Assembly (NCBI RefSeq): GCF_031884435.1
Contig: NZ_CP134779.1
Span: forward strand, 4,030,001-4,094,000
Origin: Bosea sp. 685
GTDB taxonomy: Bacteria; Pseudomonadota; Alphaproteobacteria; Rhizobiales; Beijerinckiaceae
Direction of reading: 5' to 3'
DNA: 64,000 bases
Below are positions 26,929 through 36,537 of the stretch, in pieces. The notes beneath the pieces were generated by a model that ran no database searches, was not told where the DNA came from, and was given only the letters and a program-made list of their open reading frames with translations. Numbering within the stretch: the stretch's first letter is position 1; every line of letters starts with the position of its first letter. The translations under genes were made by a program, and so were the position numbers.

Positions 26929-27336
26929 CTAGCGAACCGTCGCGATATTTAGCAAGATTTTCCCGTGACTATTTGTCAGTTTTCCGGCGACAAAACCCAC
27001 TTCGCCGATTTCGGGAAGCGGCGCGCACATTGTCCGGAAAATAATTGATTCGATACGATCGATCAGTATTTGGCCCTTGACAGCGCGCATTATCCGAAAA
27101 TTGACTTGCGCAAAATCTCTGTCAGGAAGTCCGCTATCAAGAGAAATCAGATCATCGATTCTGTCGACAACAACTTCGAGCACAACATCGAAATTATCGA
27201 GTTGCGGTTCTATCTTAACAATAAACGGGCTATGAGGCGCTGGCACTTGACACGCAAGTGCCTTGCCAAAGCAAACCGAGCTCAAAACCGCGAAAAGCGA
27301 TGCCCTACAAATTTTGACAACGTATGAATTGAGCAT
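26929..27336 (-). CDS. Small exported protein, possible TIMP/NTR-like protease inhibitor
   Basis: A 135-residue protein; ATG 27336 has GAGG six bases upstream. MLNSYVVKICRASLFAVLSS VCFGKALA is a signal peptide with an A-L-A cleavage site, leaving a mature protein that begins with cysteine (CQVPAPHSPF). A second cysteine lies 75 residues later (RTMCAPLPEIGEVGF). The pattern of a strand-rich domain with FRIMRAVKG and PEIGEVGFVAGKL resembles NTR/TIMP-like OB-fold proteins, whose N-terminal cysteine binds a protease's zinc. It sits 63 bases upstream of the HELLH RTX gene in the same direction. A lipoprotein is less likely, as position -3 is Ala. Confidence 0.55.
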   Translation of the reverse strand: MLNSYVVKICRASLFAVLSSVCFGKALACQVPAPHSPFIVKIEPQLDNFDVVLEVVVDRIDDLISLDSGLPDRDFAQVNFRIMRAVKGQILIDRIESIIFRTMCAPLPEIGEVGFVAGKLTNSHGKILLNIATVR

Positions 27337-28120
27337 ATCAGCCTCATTGCTGTCCAATAATTCGGCTTTATGCCGCAAAGAGGAAGCCACCAACTTGGAA
27401 ACAGCCCATTGTGTTGTCGTGTGCTCAGGCTCCTGGTTATGCCCTTGGGCGACTGAACAGCGCGGTCCGGTATTTTGACATCTCGCTCTCTCTTGGGATG
27501 CTGGCGGATGGGCGTTTCATAGGCGTTTCCTCTCCCCTCCGATGTTTGGTTCCGTGCGCTTGTTCGAAGGTGGCACTACCGCCTTATGGTTGCAACAGCT
27601 ATTTCAGCGATTCTCGGTACAGCGTTCTCAACGTAGCCGCTTGGCAGCAGACTGCCGTTGATATGTCTAAAATTTGAAGGCTTGAATTAGTATGCCCAGA
27701 TAAAACGCCATATTTTGTTGATATTTTGGGAATCGAGCGAATCTACGGTCCTGTGTGCCCGTTGGCCGGTCTGGTACTGTGGGTTGTATGCCCTCGGCAC
27801 GCCGGCGTTCCGAAAGCTATTCTCCCGCTTTGACCAAACCGCCCCGGCGGGGTTGCATGCGTCCTTGGGGATGCTCCACCTCGACGTGATCGAAGCGAGC
27901 GCCTCAGCAGCTGCCGACCTTGCAGCGAAGCACACGTCGCTCGCTGGAAGGGAGCGCTTCCGGACCTTGCCTCTAGCTGACGTCTGGAGCGTCCGCTTAC
28001 CGGCATTCCAGTTCGCGCGGTGGTGGCGAGAGCCACACAGACCATGCGCGCACTGTCGGGAACCGTGCTCAGGCGCATACGCAGGCTCCTTTAAGCAGCG
28101 CCGAAGTCATGCCCATCGCA
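27337..28120. other. Region without a supported gene
   Basis: About 780 bases. A minus-strand frame at 27687-27935 (MCFAARSAAAEALASITSRW and following) is continuous and could be a gene remnant, but shows no family motif. The sequence does not continue the RTX/EF-hand protein that ends at the RAYT element, so the insertion was probably followed by deletion or rearrangement. Confidence 0.4.
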
Positions 28121-28892
28121 GAGTTACGGCAGAGTTACGGTGACAGTGGAGTTACGGTGACAGTGCACTTATTTGACGCCGCCGACGCTCTTGGCCAGAC
28201 TGCGCCGATGGCTCGTATCGCTCGTGTTGTCGTCCCTGGACTTCCGCATCATGTCACTCAGCGCGGCAATGGTCGCGCCCAGGTGTTTTTCGGCGACGGC
28301 GATTATGAGCTTTACCGGAACTTGCTCGTCCAGCACTGCCGTGCCGCCGATGTCGCCGTCTGGGGCTGGTGTCTGATGCCTAACCACGTTCATCTTATCC
28401 TGACGCCAGCCGATGCAGACGGCCTGCGCCGAGCACTGTCAAAGGTGCATCGCATCTATGCCGGGGTGATCCATGCGCGACAGAAGAAGACCGGGCATTT
28501 CTGGCAGGGGCGATTTGGCGCTGTGGCGATGGACGAGCACCATTTGCTGTCGGCGGTGCGCTATGTCGGTCTTAACCCGGTGCGCGCCGGGCTGGTTGCG
28601 CACGCGCAAGACTGGCGCTGGTCCAGCGCACGGGCGCATCTGACCAGCGAACCGGACGGGGTGACCGATCTTACGCCAATCCGCGACAGGCTGCCATCGC
28701 AGGAAGGCTTGTTCGATTTGGCTGATGAGGACGGGGCAGCGTTTGAACGACTGCGCAGGGCTGAAAGCATCGGACGGCCCATCGGCAGCGAGGCGTTTCT
28801 GGAGCACATAGCGACGTCGACCGGAAGGGACCTTAAAGCTGCGAAAAGAGGGCCGAAAAGCAAAGCCGAATAAAGTGCACTGTCACCGTAAT
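28121..28892 (+). mobile_element. REP-associated tyrosine transposase (RAYT) element 1
   Basis: The transposase gene is bracketed by an inverted pair: TTACGGTGACAGTGCACTT at 28152-28170 and its exact complement (AAGTGCACTGTCACCGTAA) at 28873-28891. Left of the first copy, GAGTTACGG occurs at 28121, 28132 and 28149, as if earlier ends had accumulated. The right copy supplies the stop codon (TGA in CGGTGAC) of the interrupted RTX/EF-hand gene. A second element at 31 kb ends in the same motif. Confidence 0.8.
28208..28873 (+). CDS. REP-associated tyrosine transposase (Y1_Tnp)
   Basis: A 221-residue protein: MARIARVVVPGLPHHVTQRG, then WCLMPNHVHLILTP with the HxH pair (H60, H62) of HUH single-strand nucleases, GHFWQGRFGAVAMDE, and AVRYVGLNPVRAGLV, all landmarks of RAYT proteins. 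It would nick single-stranded DNA at palindromic repeats. The protein appears complete and ends inside the element's right terminal repeat. Confidence 0.92.
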   Translation: MARIARVVVPGLPHHVTQRGNGRAQVFFGDGDYELYRNLLVQHCRAADVAVWGWCLMPNHVHLILTPADADGLRRALSKVHRIYAGVIHARQKKTGHFWQGRFGAVAMDEHHLLSAVRYVGLNPVRAGLVAHAQDWRWSSARAHLTSEPDGVTDLTPIRDRLPSQEGLFDLADEDGAAFERLRRAESIGRPIGSEAFLEHIATSTGRDLKAAKRGPKSKAE

Positions 28893-29878
28893 GGATCGGT
28901 CTGGAAATAGATCGTCTCGGCGGAGCCGGTTGTCCCGTCAGCACGGGTGAAGGAGCCCGCGAAACCGCGGTCGTGGCCGGCGTTCGTGCCCTGGACATCG
29001 GTCCGCGTCAGCGAAATCGAGGTGATACCCGCCTCGGCGAGGGTCTGCAGCTCGCCAGCATCGGTGATACCGTCACTGTCGAGGTCGCGCCAGATCTTGA
29101 GGTCTGCAAAGATCGCGTCCTTCGCGTCGATGACGCCGTCGCGATAGGTGTCATAGGTCTCCAGCACCTCGTAACCGTCGCGGCTCGGCGTGCCGAAGAG
29201 TTCTGCGCCGTTGTCGATCGTGCCGTTGTTGTTGAGGTCGAGAGCGAGCATTCCGTCGTTCGGGCTGACCCAGCCGGTTAGCTCCGCAAAGCCATCGTTG
29301 TCGTAGTCGAAATGAATTAATGGGATAGAATTATTGGCATTATCTATCGAAATAAGTGAAATACCATCCCCATCTAGATCGAAAACAAGTGGATCAATTA
29401 CTCTTTTAAGCGATGATTCTAGGTATTTATATAAATCGAATACAGGACCCGAACCCTTATCAAAATCCCATATTATTCCAGCGAGCGAAAAAGCCAATCC
29501 AGCCGCACCGAATCCTGTCGGAATAAGTAAAGCAGCTATATAAACCTGGAAGAATAATTTAAATGCCGCGTTAGAAAATTCTGTGGAATCCGTCCCCTTG
29601 CTAATATAAATATTGTATAGACCAACCAAGCTAGTCGCAAAATCTTCCGTCAGCGCAACTCTAGAGATCTGCCCCAGTGCCGCCTGGACAGTAGAGGTTG
29701 TTAGTTGAGTAGAACCTAGAAGATTCATTAACGTCGAAACACTAGAAACACCGACGTTCATAGCGCTAGCAATCGCGTTCAATGCAGACGATAAATTTTC
29801 TGGCGAAGAATTTCTTATATTCTCAGCGGTTTCGCCAATCGTATTATAGAGAGCTACAATATCTAACGGAACGCTCAT
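28883..29878 (-). pseudogene. RTX/EF-hand-type calcium-binding protein truncated by RAYT insertion
   Basis: From ATG 29878 (ATGA overlap with the upstream small gene) 331 codons remain. An alpha-helical N-terminal half includes a hydrophobic segment (FFQVYIAALLIPTGFGAAGL). Calcium-binding motifs follow: VFDLDGDGISL, IHFDYDNDGFAEL, ALDLNNNGTIDNGAELFG and WRDLDSDGITDAGELQ. This layout precedes RTX repeats and a secretion signal in large type I substrates. Here it ends YFQTDPLR followed by a stop provided by the RAYT terminal repeat, so the RTX/secretion region is gone. Confidence 0.8.
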
Positions 29879-30063
29879 TTTTTTCTCCACTCGACAGAAA
29901 ATACGCGCATAGCATAAAAATGAATGATAACCCCAAGTAAAAATACTATAATATATGAGATAATCATATTAAAATCTGGATTAAATCGAGTTAAAATTAC
30001 CGCAGCACCAACAAAATACAAAATATCCACTATAGTTACAAGAATTTGTCTCATCGTCTCCAT
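29875..30063 (-). CDS. Small membrane protein in the RTX locus
   Basis: About 62 residues with two hydrophobic segments (ILVTIVDILYFVGAAVIL and MIISYIIVFLLGVIIHFYAM) and a basic tail VEWRKK. Its stop overlaps the next gene's ATG by four bases, so the two are translationally coupled. ATG 30054 and GTG 30078 are alternative starts; none has a perfect ribosome site. The DNA is strikingly AT-rich. An immunity or secretion-helper role is possible but unsupported. Confidence 0.55.
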   Translation of the reverse strand: METMRQILVTIVDILYFVGAAVILTRFNPDFNMIISYIIVFLLGVIIHFYAMRVFSVEWRKK

Positions 30064-30078
30064 TTCCCGAAATTTCAC

Positions 30079-30973
30079 GAAACAGACTCAAGAACAGCCC
30101 CTACAATATCTTACTTTTCGATCGAGGCTGACGCCAAACACAGAATCGGCAATTACGGCATTTCATCGACATCCGCAGCCGCTGTGAATGTGCTGTCAGC
30201 ACGCGTGCCCTGCCGGACCATGCCTGAACTGTCACACCGGTTGGGCAATAGTGATTTTGCCGTTTCTCCTTCATTTTCTGCCCAGGAGCTTAGTGAGCGG
30301 GATTCGCCCATGGAAATCGATTGGCGAACTAGCAAGCCCAGCTTCGCACCACACGACCAAAGGTTGCAAGCGAGCGGCATCAGGCCGCTCAGCAAACTTC
30401 AGACACGTTGCCAAGCAGCAACAGATACCCGAGAGAATTCGATTAAATCGAGCATTAATGGCCTATCTCTGGAATCAGGCGCCAGAAATTGCGCAATTAT
30501 CATATAATTCTGTCGAGTTCGCACGCTCGGAGACATAATCGGGTTCAGGTGCCATTTGCGACCATTAGCTGCATCCCGCTAACCAGAGAGGCTTGAGATT
30601 TTCCTTCGGAATGCCCTCGACTTAAACTCGATCCAGCCCCTAACCGAAGACCCAGGACATACCTTGGCTCCGCCGCGCCGCGAGCACGCCTGCAGCAGCC
30701 CGCCCGACAGCTCCTCCGTGGCGCCATGCCGGCAAGCCTCTTCGTCGGAAATCACTGCCCTTCGCTGCAATCGCAAGTCCCCGTTACAGCAAGCATTGCA
30801 GTACTGAGCAGGTCGCCTCTGGGCGCCGCTGCGCCCAGCCCCATCCGCCAGTGGCGGGCTCGGGGCTCCGCTCAGTGACGGGGGAAGTGCTCCGTTTCCA
30901 TTGAACGGGGCCAACCATCCCCAGACCTCACCCAGCGATACCCAACTGGCGGTCCTCTCAGCCCTCATCCTGA
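30079..30973. other. Region without a supported gene
   Basis: Composition changes from AT-rich to GC-rich around 30550. Several frames are open but show no family motif, signal or ribosome site. The stretch ends in a half copy of the REP-like palindrome (TCAGCCCTCATCCTGA, 30958-30973) against the second RAYT element. Confidence 0.4.
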
Positions 30974-31697
30974 AATTACGGCGACAGTTTACTTAATTTT
31001 GGCTTGGGCCCGCGCTTTTGCGGCGCAAGCGCGCGGCCGGCTGCCGTTTCAAGCGTAGCGATCCACGACGGCGCGCCCAGTGGACGGCCGGTCGTCTCCG
31101 CCAGGCGAAGGGCATTGGCCGCAGCCGCGTCCTCTTCTGTCTCCAGCAGGCTGGCGAAATCGGGAAAGCGCTCCAGCACCGGCCCGAGATCGGTCAGGCC
31201 ATCGGCATGCCCGCTCAGATGGGCGCGGACGCTCGACCACGGCCATTCTTCAGCCCGGGCGACGAGGCGGGCCCGCACCGGATTGAGGCTGACATAGCGC
31301 ACAGCATGGGCAAGGTGGCCCTCGTCCATGACGACCGAACCGAAGCGCCCCTGCCAGAGGTGCCCGGTCCAGCGGTTGCGGGCATTGATCCGCGCCGTGT
31401 AGCGGCGATGCGTCTCGCCGAGCAGAGCGCGCAGGCCATCGGGCGTCTCGGGAACAGCCAGGAGATGGACGTGGTTCGGCATCAGGCACCAGGCGATCAG
31501 CCGCGTACCGGATTTGGGCGCATAGGCCTTCAGGAGCCCGACATAGGCTTCGTAGTCGTCGTCCCCGAAGAACACGCGCTCGCGCCGGTTCCCGCGCTGC
31601 GTGACATGATGGGCAAGGCTGGGAACCACGAGGCGGGCGAGACGGGTCATGCGCGCACGGTAGCAGTGCGGGGCAATTAGTAAACTGTCACCGTAAT
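30974..31697 (-). mobile_element. RAYT element 2
   Basis: Ends are ATTACGGCGACAGTTTACTT at 30975-30994 and the inverse AGTAAACTGTCACCGTAAT at 31679-31697, matching the ends of element 1 except at two central positions and one C/T. The left flank is half of the GCCCTCATCCTGAGGAGC palindrome; the right flank runs within a few bases into the 36-base sequence shared with 21327. The element therefore sits inside REP-like DNA. Confidence 0.78.
30976..31650 (-). CDS. REP-associated tyrosine transposase (second copy)
   Basis: A 224-residue RAYT: MTRLARLVVPSLAHHVTQRG, AWCLMPNHVHLLAVPE with the HxH pair, GHLWQGRFGSVVMDE, and AVRYVSLNPVRARLVARAEE. It is related to the protein at 28208 but clearly diverged, so this is not a recent duplication. 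The last codons (KLSKLSP) and the stop are within the element's terminal repeat. It appears intact. Confidence 0.92.
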   Translation of the reverse strand: MTRLARLVVPSLAHHVTQRGNRRERVFFGDDDYEAYVGLLKAYAPKSGTRLIAWCLMPNHVHLLAVPETPDGLRALLGETHRRYTARINARNRWTGHLWQGRFGSVVMDEGHLAHAVRYVSLNPVRARLVARAEEWPWSSVRAHLSGHADGLTDLGPVLERFPDFASLLETEEDAAAANALRLAETTGRPLGAPSWIATLETAAGRALAPQKRGPKPKLSKLSP

Positions 31698-31864
31698 GCG
31701 GAACGCGGTCGCCGCGAAGCGGCGTCTCGAAGGATGAGGGATCAGGGGGGCTAGACAATCTCCTGGCACATGCTGTTCGTCCTCGGAAACGCGCCGTCAT
31801 ACTAGGCAAGCGGCCCTCGGGTCCGGGATGACGCCGATCGGAAACTGCGCTCGCTGCGGGCAAC

Positions 31865-32128
31865 TCAGTCAGTGCGAACGTAAAGGGCTACGGCCCGCTC
31901 CGCTATCTCGCGGTTGCGGGCGAGATTACCGGTTAGATCCATTTGGGCCGTCACCACCCAATTCAGATATTCGGCGACTGCCTGGGAGGTCGTGCCAGCA
32001 GTCAGCATGCTGTGAAGGTGGCAGGCGTATGAATCATACTCATCTGCAGCCTCGGCAACATCCACCACGCCAATCGGGTCCCAGTCATTCAGGAGCAAGC
32101 TCTTAAGCTCTTCGAGTTCGGCTATCAT
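31865..32128 (-). CDS. Small acidic protein, DUF1871-like
   Basis: An 87-residue protein MIAELEELKSLLLNDWDPIG then VVDVAEAADEYDSYACHLHS, with a C-terminal pattern of AVAEYLNWVVTAQMDL. NDWDPIGV followed by DEYDSYA is the hallmark of a widespread small family (DUF1871-like) of unknown function, often near toxin or immunity loci. It is isolated here between the RAYT element and ftsK. Confidence 0.65.
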   Translation of the reverse strand: MIAELEELKSLLLNDWDPIGVVDVAEAADEYDSYACHLHSMLTAGTTSQAVAEYLNWVVTAQMDLTGNLARNREIAERAVALYVRTD

Positions 32129-32187
32129 TTGGAGATGACATACCTCTGCCTAACCAAGGACCACGCCCGTCAGGCCACGCTTACGGT

Positions 32188-34587
32188 TCAATCCTCGTCT
32201 TCTCTGGCGCGCCCGGTTTCGACCAGGATTTCGCGCTTGCCGGCATGGTTGGCGGGGCCGACGATGCCTTCGTTCTCCATCCGCTCCATGATCGAGGCGG
32301 CGCGGTTGTAGCCGATCTGGAGACGGCGCTGGATATAGGAGGTCGAGGCCTTCTTGTCGCGCAGCACCACCGCCACCGCCTGGTCGTAAGGGTCGTCACT
32401 CTCGGCCTGACCCATCGCGCTCTTGTCGAAGACCGCGCCGTCCTCGCCCTCGCCTGCGCCCTCCTCCTCCTCGGAGGTGACGGCCTCGAGATATTGCGGC
32501 CGGCCTTGCGTCTTCAGGTGGGCGACGACCTTCTCGACCTCGGCATCGCTGACGAAGGGGCCGTGGACGCGGGTGATGCGCCCTCCGCCGGCCATGTAGA
32601 GCATGTCGCCCTGGCCGAGCAGCTGCTCGGCGCCCTGCTCGCCAAGGATCGTGCGCGAGTCGATCTTGGAGGTGACCTGGAAGGAGATCCGGGTCGGGAA
32701 GTTCGCCTTGATCGTGCCGGTGATGACGTCGACCGAAGGACGCTGCGTCGCCAGCACGACATGGATGCCGGCCGCGCGCGCCATCTGGGCCAGCCGCTGG
32801 ATCGTGCCCTCGATCTCCTTGCCCGCGACCATCATCAGATCGGCCATCTCGTCGACGATGACGACGATATAGGGCAGAGGCTCGAGGTCCATGACCTCCT
32901 CCTCATAGATCGCCTCGCCGGAATGCTTGTCGAAGCCGGTCTGCACGGTGCGGGTGATGACCTCGCCGGCCGCCTTCGCCTCGCCGACGCGGGCGTTGAA
33001 GCCGTCGATGTTGCGCACCGAGACCTTCGACATCTTCTTGTAGCGCTCCTCCATCTCGCGCACCGCCCATTTCAGCGCCACGACCGCCTTCTTCGGGTCG
33101 GTGACGACAGGGGTGAGCAGATGGGGAATGCCGTCATAGACGGAGAGTTCGAGCATTTTTGGATCGACCATGATCAGGCGGCACTCCTCCGGCTTCAGCC
33201 GGTAGAGCAGCGACAGGATCATGGTGTTGATCGCCACCGACTTGCCCGAGCCGGTGGTGCCGGCGACGAGCAGATGCGGCATGCGGGCGAGATCGACGAT
33301 CACCGGCTCGCCGCCGATGGTTTTCCCTAAGCCCAGCGCGAGCTTGTGCTTGGAGCTCTCGAAATCCTGGCTCGCCAAAAGTTCGCGCAGGAAGACGGTC
33401 TCGCGCTTGGCGTTGGGCAGCTCGATGCCGATGGCGTTCTTGCCCTGGACCACGGCGACGCGGGCCGCGATCGCGCTCATCGAGCGGGCGATGTCGTCGG
33501 CCAGCGCAATCACCCGCGACGACTTCGTGCCAGGCGCAGGTTCAAGCTCGTAAAGCGTCACCACCGGGCCGGGACAGGCCTGGACGATTTCGCCACGGAC
33601 GTTGAAATCCTCGAGCACGCCCTCGAGAAAGCCAGCGTTCTGCTGCAGGATTTCGGTGGGAACGGTGGCCTCGAAGGTCCGCGGCGGCTCGGCGAGAATC
33701 GTGATCGGCGGCAGCTCGAAGGCGGCCGACTGCACGGCCGGCGAAACCCTCTGCGCAACAAGGCGGGTGGGCACGCTGCGGGTTGGCTCAGCGCGCGAAG
33801 GCTCGACGCGAGACGGTTCGACGCGGGAGGGCTTGATGATGGAAGGCTCGATGCGAGAAGGCTTGTTTGCCTGCTCCGCCCCGGTTTCGCGGGTCTTGCG
33901 TGTGACGACTATCCCGCGGCTCGCCGCGGGGACGGCGGCGGCGGGTGAGACGTCCACGGCAGGCGGGACGGCAAGTGGGACGACAAGTGACGTGACAGGT
34001 GAAGGGGTCGCAGGCGCCCTACCCTGACCGGCATCGGACCATGACCGCGGCGACAGCTTGAGGCTGACAGTGTAGCTCTGGCTCGCGCTCGTCCAGCGCT
34101 CGCCAGGATCGGTTGCCGGCAGGCTTACGCGAACAGCCACGCCCTTGCGGGGCGCGATAGGGTCCGCCTCGGCGAGCCCGAAGGGCGCCATGCCTGCAAT
34201 AGCGGGCTCGGTCTTGTCGGCAAGCCGCTCGGCCTCGACGTCCTGCGGACGGCTTTCCGGCAAAAGCTCCCAGAAGGCGTGGTCGGAGATCAAGGCGAAG
34301 GGCGTCGAGGCCGCGACATTATCGGCAGGGGCTGCATCATCCTGCACTGGAGCGGCATCATCCCGCACTGGGGCCGCAGCCGCTTCGGCCTCGCCATCAT
34401 GGAGCGCGTAATCGGTGCCCGGCACCGCTGAGGGCAGCATCTCCGGCTCGGCCGGTTGCTTCAGCAGGCGGTCCGGCGTGCGCCAATAGCGCACTTCGCT
34501 GCGCTTCGACTGGCTCGGCTGCGATCGCGAAATCCCGGCCGGATTGTCGCCGCCGACGGATGCCGCGATCGCCGCAGGGCCGGGCAA
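32188..34587 (-). CDS. ftsK: DNA translocase FtsK, soluble form without membrane segments
   Basis: A 799-residue protein: low-complexity Pro/Glu/Arg-rich N-terminal ~330 residues (with the repeated [14 protein letters not shown]), then the FtsK alpha domain ([20 protein letters not shown]), the RecA-like motor with Walker [10 protein letters not shown] and Walker [13 protein letters not shown], and a C-terminal gamma winged helix ([20 protein letters not shown]). No membrane helices are present. Upstream, 34588-34823 reads as plausible protein in another frame ([20 protein letters not shown]), so the true N-terminus may have been displaced by an indel in the GC-rich linker. Confidence 0.9.
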   Translation of the reverse strand: MPGPAAIAASVGGDNPAGISRSQPSQSKRSEVRYWRTPDRLLKQPAEPEMLPSAVPGTDYALHDGEAEAAAAPVRDDAAPVQDDAAPADNVAASTPFALISDHAFWELLPESRPQDVEAERLADKTEPAIAGMAPFGLAEADPIAPRKGVAVRVSLPATDPGERWTSASQSYTVSLKLSPRSWSDAGQGRAPATPSPVTSLVVPLAVPPAVDVSPAAAVPAASRGIVVTRKTRETGAEQANKPSRIEPSIIKPSRVEPSRVEPSRAEPTRSVPTRLVAQRVSPAVQSAAFELPPITILAEPPRTFEATVPTEILQQNAGFLEGVLEDFNVRGEIVQACPGPVVTLYELEPAPGTKSSRVIALADDIARSMSAIAARVAVVQGKNAIGIELPNAKRETVFLRELLASQDFESSKHKLALGLGKTIGGEPVIVDLARMPHLLVAGTTGSGKSVAINTMILSLLYRLKPEECRLIMVDPKMLELSVYDGIPHLLTPVVTDPKKAVVALKWAVREMEERYKKMSKVSVRNIDGFNARVGEAKAAGEVITRTVQTGFDKHSGEAIYEEEVMDLEPLPYIVVIVDEMADLMMVAGKEIEGTIQRLAQMARAAGIHVVLATQRPSVDVITGTIKANFPTRISFQVTSKIDSRTILGEQGAEQLLGQGDMLYMAGGGRITRVHGPFVSDAEVEKVVAHLKTQGRPQYLEAVTSEEEEGAGEGEDGAVFDKSAMGQAESDDPYDQAVAVVLRDKKASTSYIQRRLQIGYNRAASIMERMENEGIVGPANHAGKREILVETGRAREDED

Positions 34588-34823
34588 GGCCCTGTTCGCT
34601 TGGGCCCCTTGCGCTTGGGCCCCGTGCAGTTGCCCCCCTGCGCTGGCGCCGGATTCAGGACCGGGTTTGCGCGCCTGAGCCTGTTGGGCACCGGAACAGC
34701 CGGCAAGGTCTTGATCCCGGTCTTGTCGCGCGCCTCGGAACCGAGGGGCCGATCGCTGCGGGGCGCCGGAAATCGGTCGGAAACGGCATCCTGCGCCAGG
34801 CTGTCAACGTCGAATTCAGGCAT

Positions 34824-35772
34824 CGGATACCGCAGGTTTTGGAGATTTACTGACCGCCCACAGGCCTAGTCCGGCAGGGTTAAGAGGCTATAAATGTCTC
34901 CCGTTCCGAGAGCATTTTTGCGCGGGATAGAGACCGGTTCGCGTCATGAAATCGCGTAAAAACAAGGAGTTGGAGCATGCTGCCTTGGCAGAGAAACACG
35001 CCGACCGCCGAGCGGATGACGCACGGCGCGCGAGATGAAGCGAAGTACCGAATGAAGGGCGCGGGGAACCCCTCTCCCGCATCGAAGTCGGGTCTACCCG
35101 ACTTCGACACTCCAAGTGCTGAACCCGGGTATACCCGGGTTCAGTGAGAGGGGCAGGGGTGAGGGTGTGCCCTTTTCAGTAGAAGGCGCTGCGGCTCCGT
35201 TGCGCCTCAATAATCAGCGGCGGGCCCTCATCCCTGCCCTTCTCCCACACGGGAGAAGGGTTCCCCGCGCCTGTCTCATTCGCCCCCGCCTGCTAAAAAG
35301 CCTGCGATGGACGGAGCTTTTCGATCCGGCGCTCGCGGCGAACTGGACAGTCGTGGGCTTGACCTGACCATCTCTGATTTCAGCTAGCTGGTCATGAGAT
35401 TCTCGGGGCGCAAGCCCGAGAATGACGCTCTACGATTGATCCCGGATCGGCGCCGCTACGCTGCTTGTCCGGGATGACGGCGTGGTTCCGAGGATGAACC
35501 GCATGCCCCAGGAGAATGTCTGGAAACCTCCGAGCCCTCATCCTTCGCGACGCTGCTTCGCAGCTCCTCAGGGCGGGGGCTGAGCGAGTTCTCAAACGGT
35601 CTCTGAGATCCGGCGCCGCGACCTGCAATGATGCCGCGCCGGCGAGACCGGCCGGGCCGGGGCACGCCAACGCCGCCTGCACATGTCGGCACTGCATGCT
35701 GTCGGGGTTGAAACCAAGCCCCTCAGCGCCGCTATAAAGGCGCCGACACGCAATCAAGAAGGGCAGGCCCGC
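34824..35772. repeat. Repeat-rich intergenic region
   Basis: From left to right: an inverted copy of the gene-end repeat (about 34906-34990), a hairpin module with the double-hairpin core (35058-35160), the second arm of the same module (35220-35277), an inverted copy of a ~150-base unit ending GAGATTCTCGGGGCGCAAGC (35280-35420), a CCGGGATGACGGCG repeat (35445-35490), and a REP-like copy (35533-35580). No gene seen. Confidence 0.6.
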
Positions 35773-36537
35773 ATGACCAAGGAATTCACCGGTAAGGAAT
35801 TCACGGGCAAGCGCGTGATCGTGATGGGCGGCAGCCGTGGCATCGGACGCTCCATTGCGCTTGGGTTCGCGGCATCAGGCGCAGCCGTTTCGATCTGCGC
35901 GCGGGGCGCAGGACCGCTCGAAGCGACGCGCCGGGAGCTTGAGGCGCTCGGTGTCACCGCACATGCGGCGAGCGTCGACCTCGCCGATGCGAATGCGATC
36001 GAGGCCTATCTGCCTGAGGCGGTGCAGGCGCTGGGCGGGCTCGACGTCCTCGTCAACAACGCCTCGGGCTTTGGCCATTCCGATGACGAGGCGGGCTGGG
36101 CCGCCTCGCTCAATGTCGACATGATGGCGGTGGTCCGCGGCAGCCATGCGGCGATCCCCCATATGAAGCCGGGCTCGTCGATCGTGAACGTCTCGTCGAT
36201 CTCGGCGCTGCGGGCCTCGTCGCGCTCGGCGCCTTACGGCGCCGTCAAGGCGGCCGTGATGCACTACACGGCGAGCCAGGCGAAGATGCTGTCGCGGCAG
36301 GGCATCCGGGTGAACTGCGTCGCGCCCGGTTCGATCGAATTTCCAGGCGGCACCTGGGAAGACCGCAAGACCTCCAACCCCGACCTTTACCAATCGACCC
36401 TGGCCAACATCCCCTTCGGCCGGATGGGCAAGCCCGAGGAGGTCGCCGAGGTCGTGCTCTTCCTCGCTTCCGCGAGAGCCAGCTGGGTCACCGCCCAGAC
36501 CATCGTGGTCGATGGCGGGCAACTCGTCGGGCCCTGA
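35773..36537 (+). CDS. SDR-family oxidoreductase
   Basis: A 254-residue classical short-chain dehydrogenase: cofactor motif GGSRGIGRSIALGFAASGAA, NNASG, catalytic Ser in VNVSSISAL and YxxxK in APYGAVKAAV, and the C-terminal ITVDGG-like TIVVDGGQLVGP. NAD(P)-dependent alcohol/ketone reaction is expected; substrate unknown. The N-terminus repeats MTKEFTGKEFTGK, a small in-frame codon duplication. It stands alone. Confidence 0.92.
   Translation: MTKEFTGKEFTGKRVIVMGGSRGIGRSIALGFAASGAAVSICARGAGPLEATRRELEALGVTAHAASVDLADANAIEAYLPEAVQALGGLDVLVNNASGFGHSDDEAGWAASLNVDMMAVVRGSHAAIPHMKPGSSIVNVSSISALRASSRSAPYGAVKAAVMHYTASQAKMLSRQGIRVNCVAPGSIEFPGGTWEDRKTSNPDLYQSTLANIPFGRMGKPEEVAEVVLFLASARASWVTAQTIVVDGGQLVGP

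Noticed and set aside
27687..27935. Minus-strand 82-codon frame as a gene
   Set aside because: No recognisable family, no convincing ribosome site; noted only as a possible remnant.
30188..30538. Plus-strand 116-codon frame in the region between the RTX locus and RAYT 2
   Set aside because: No motif or start signal, and composition changes inside it.
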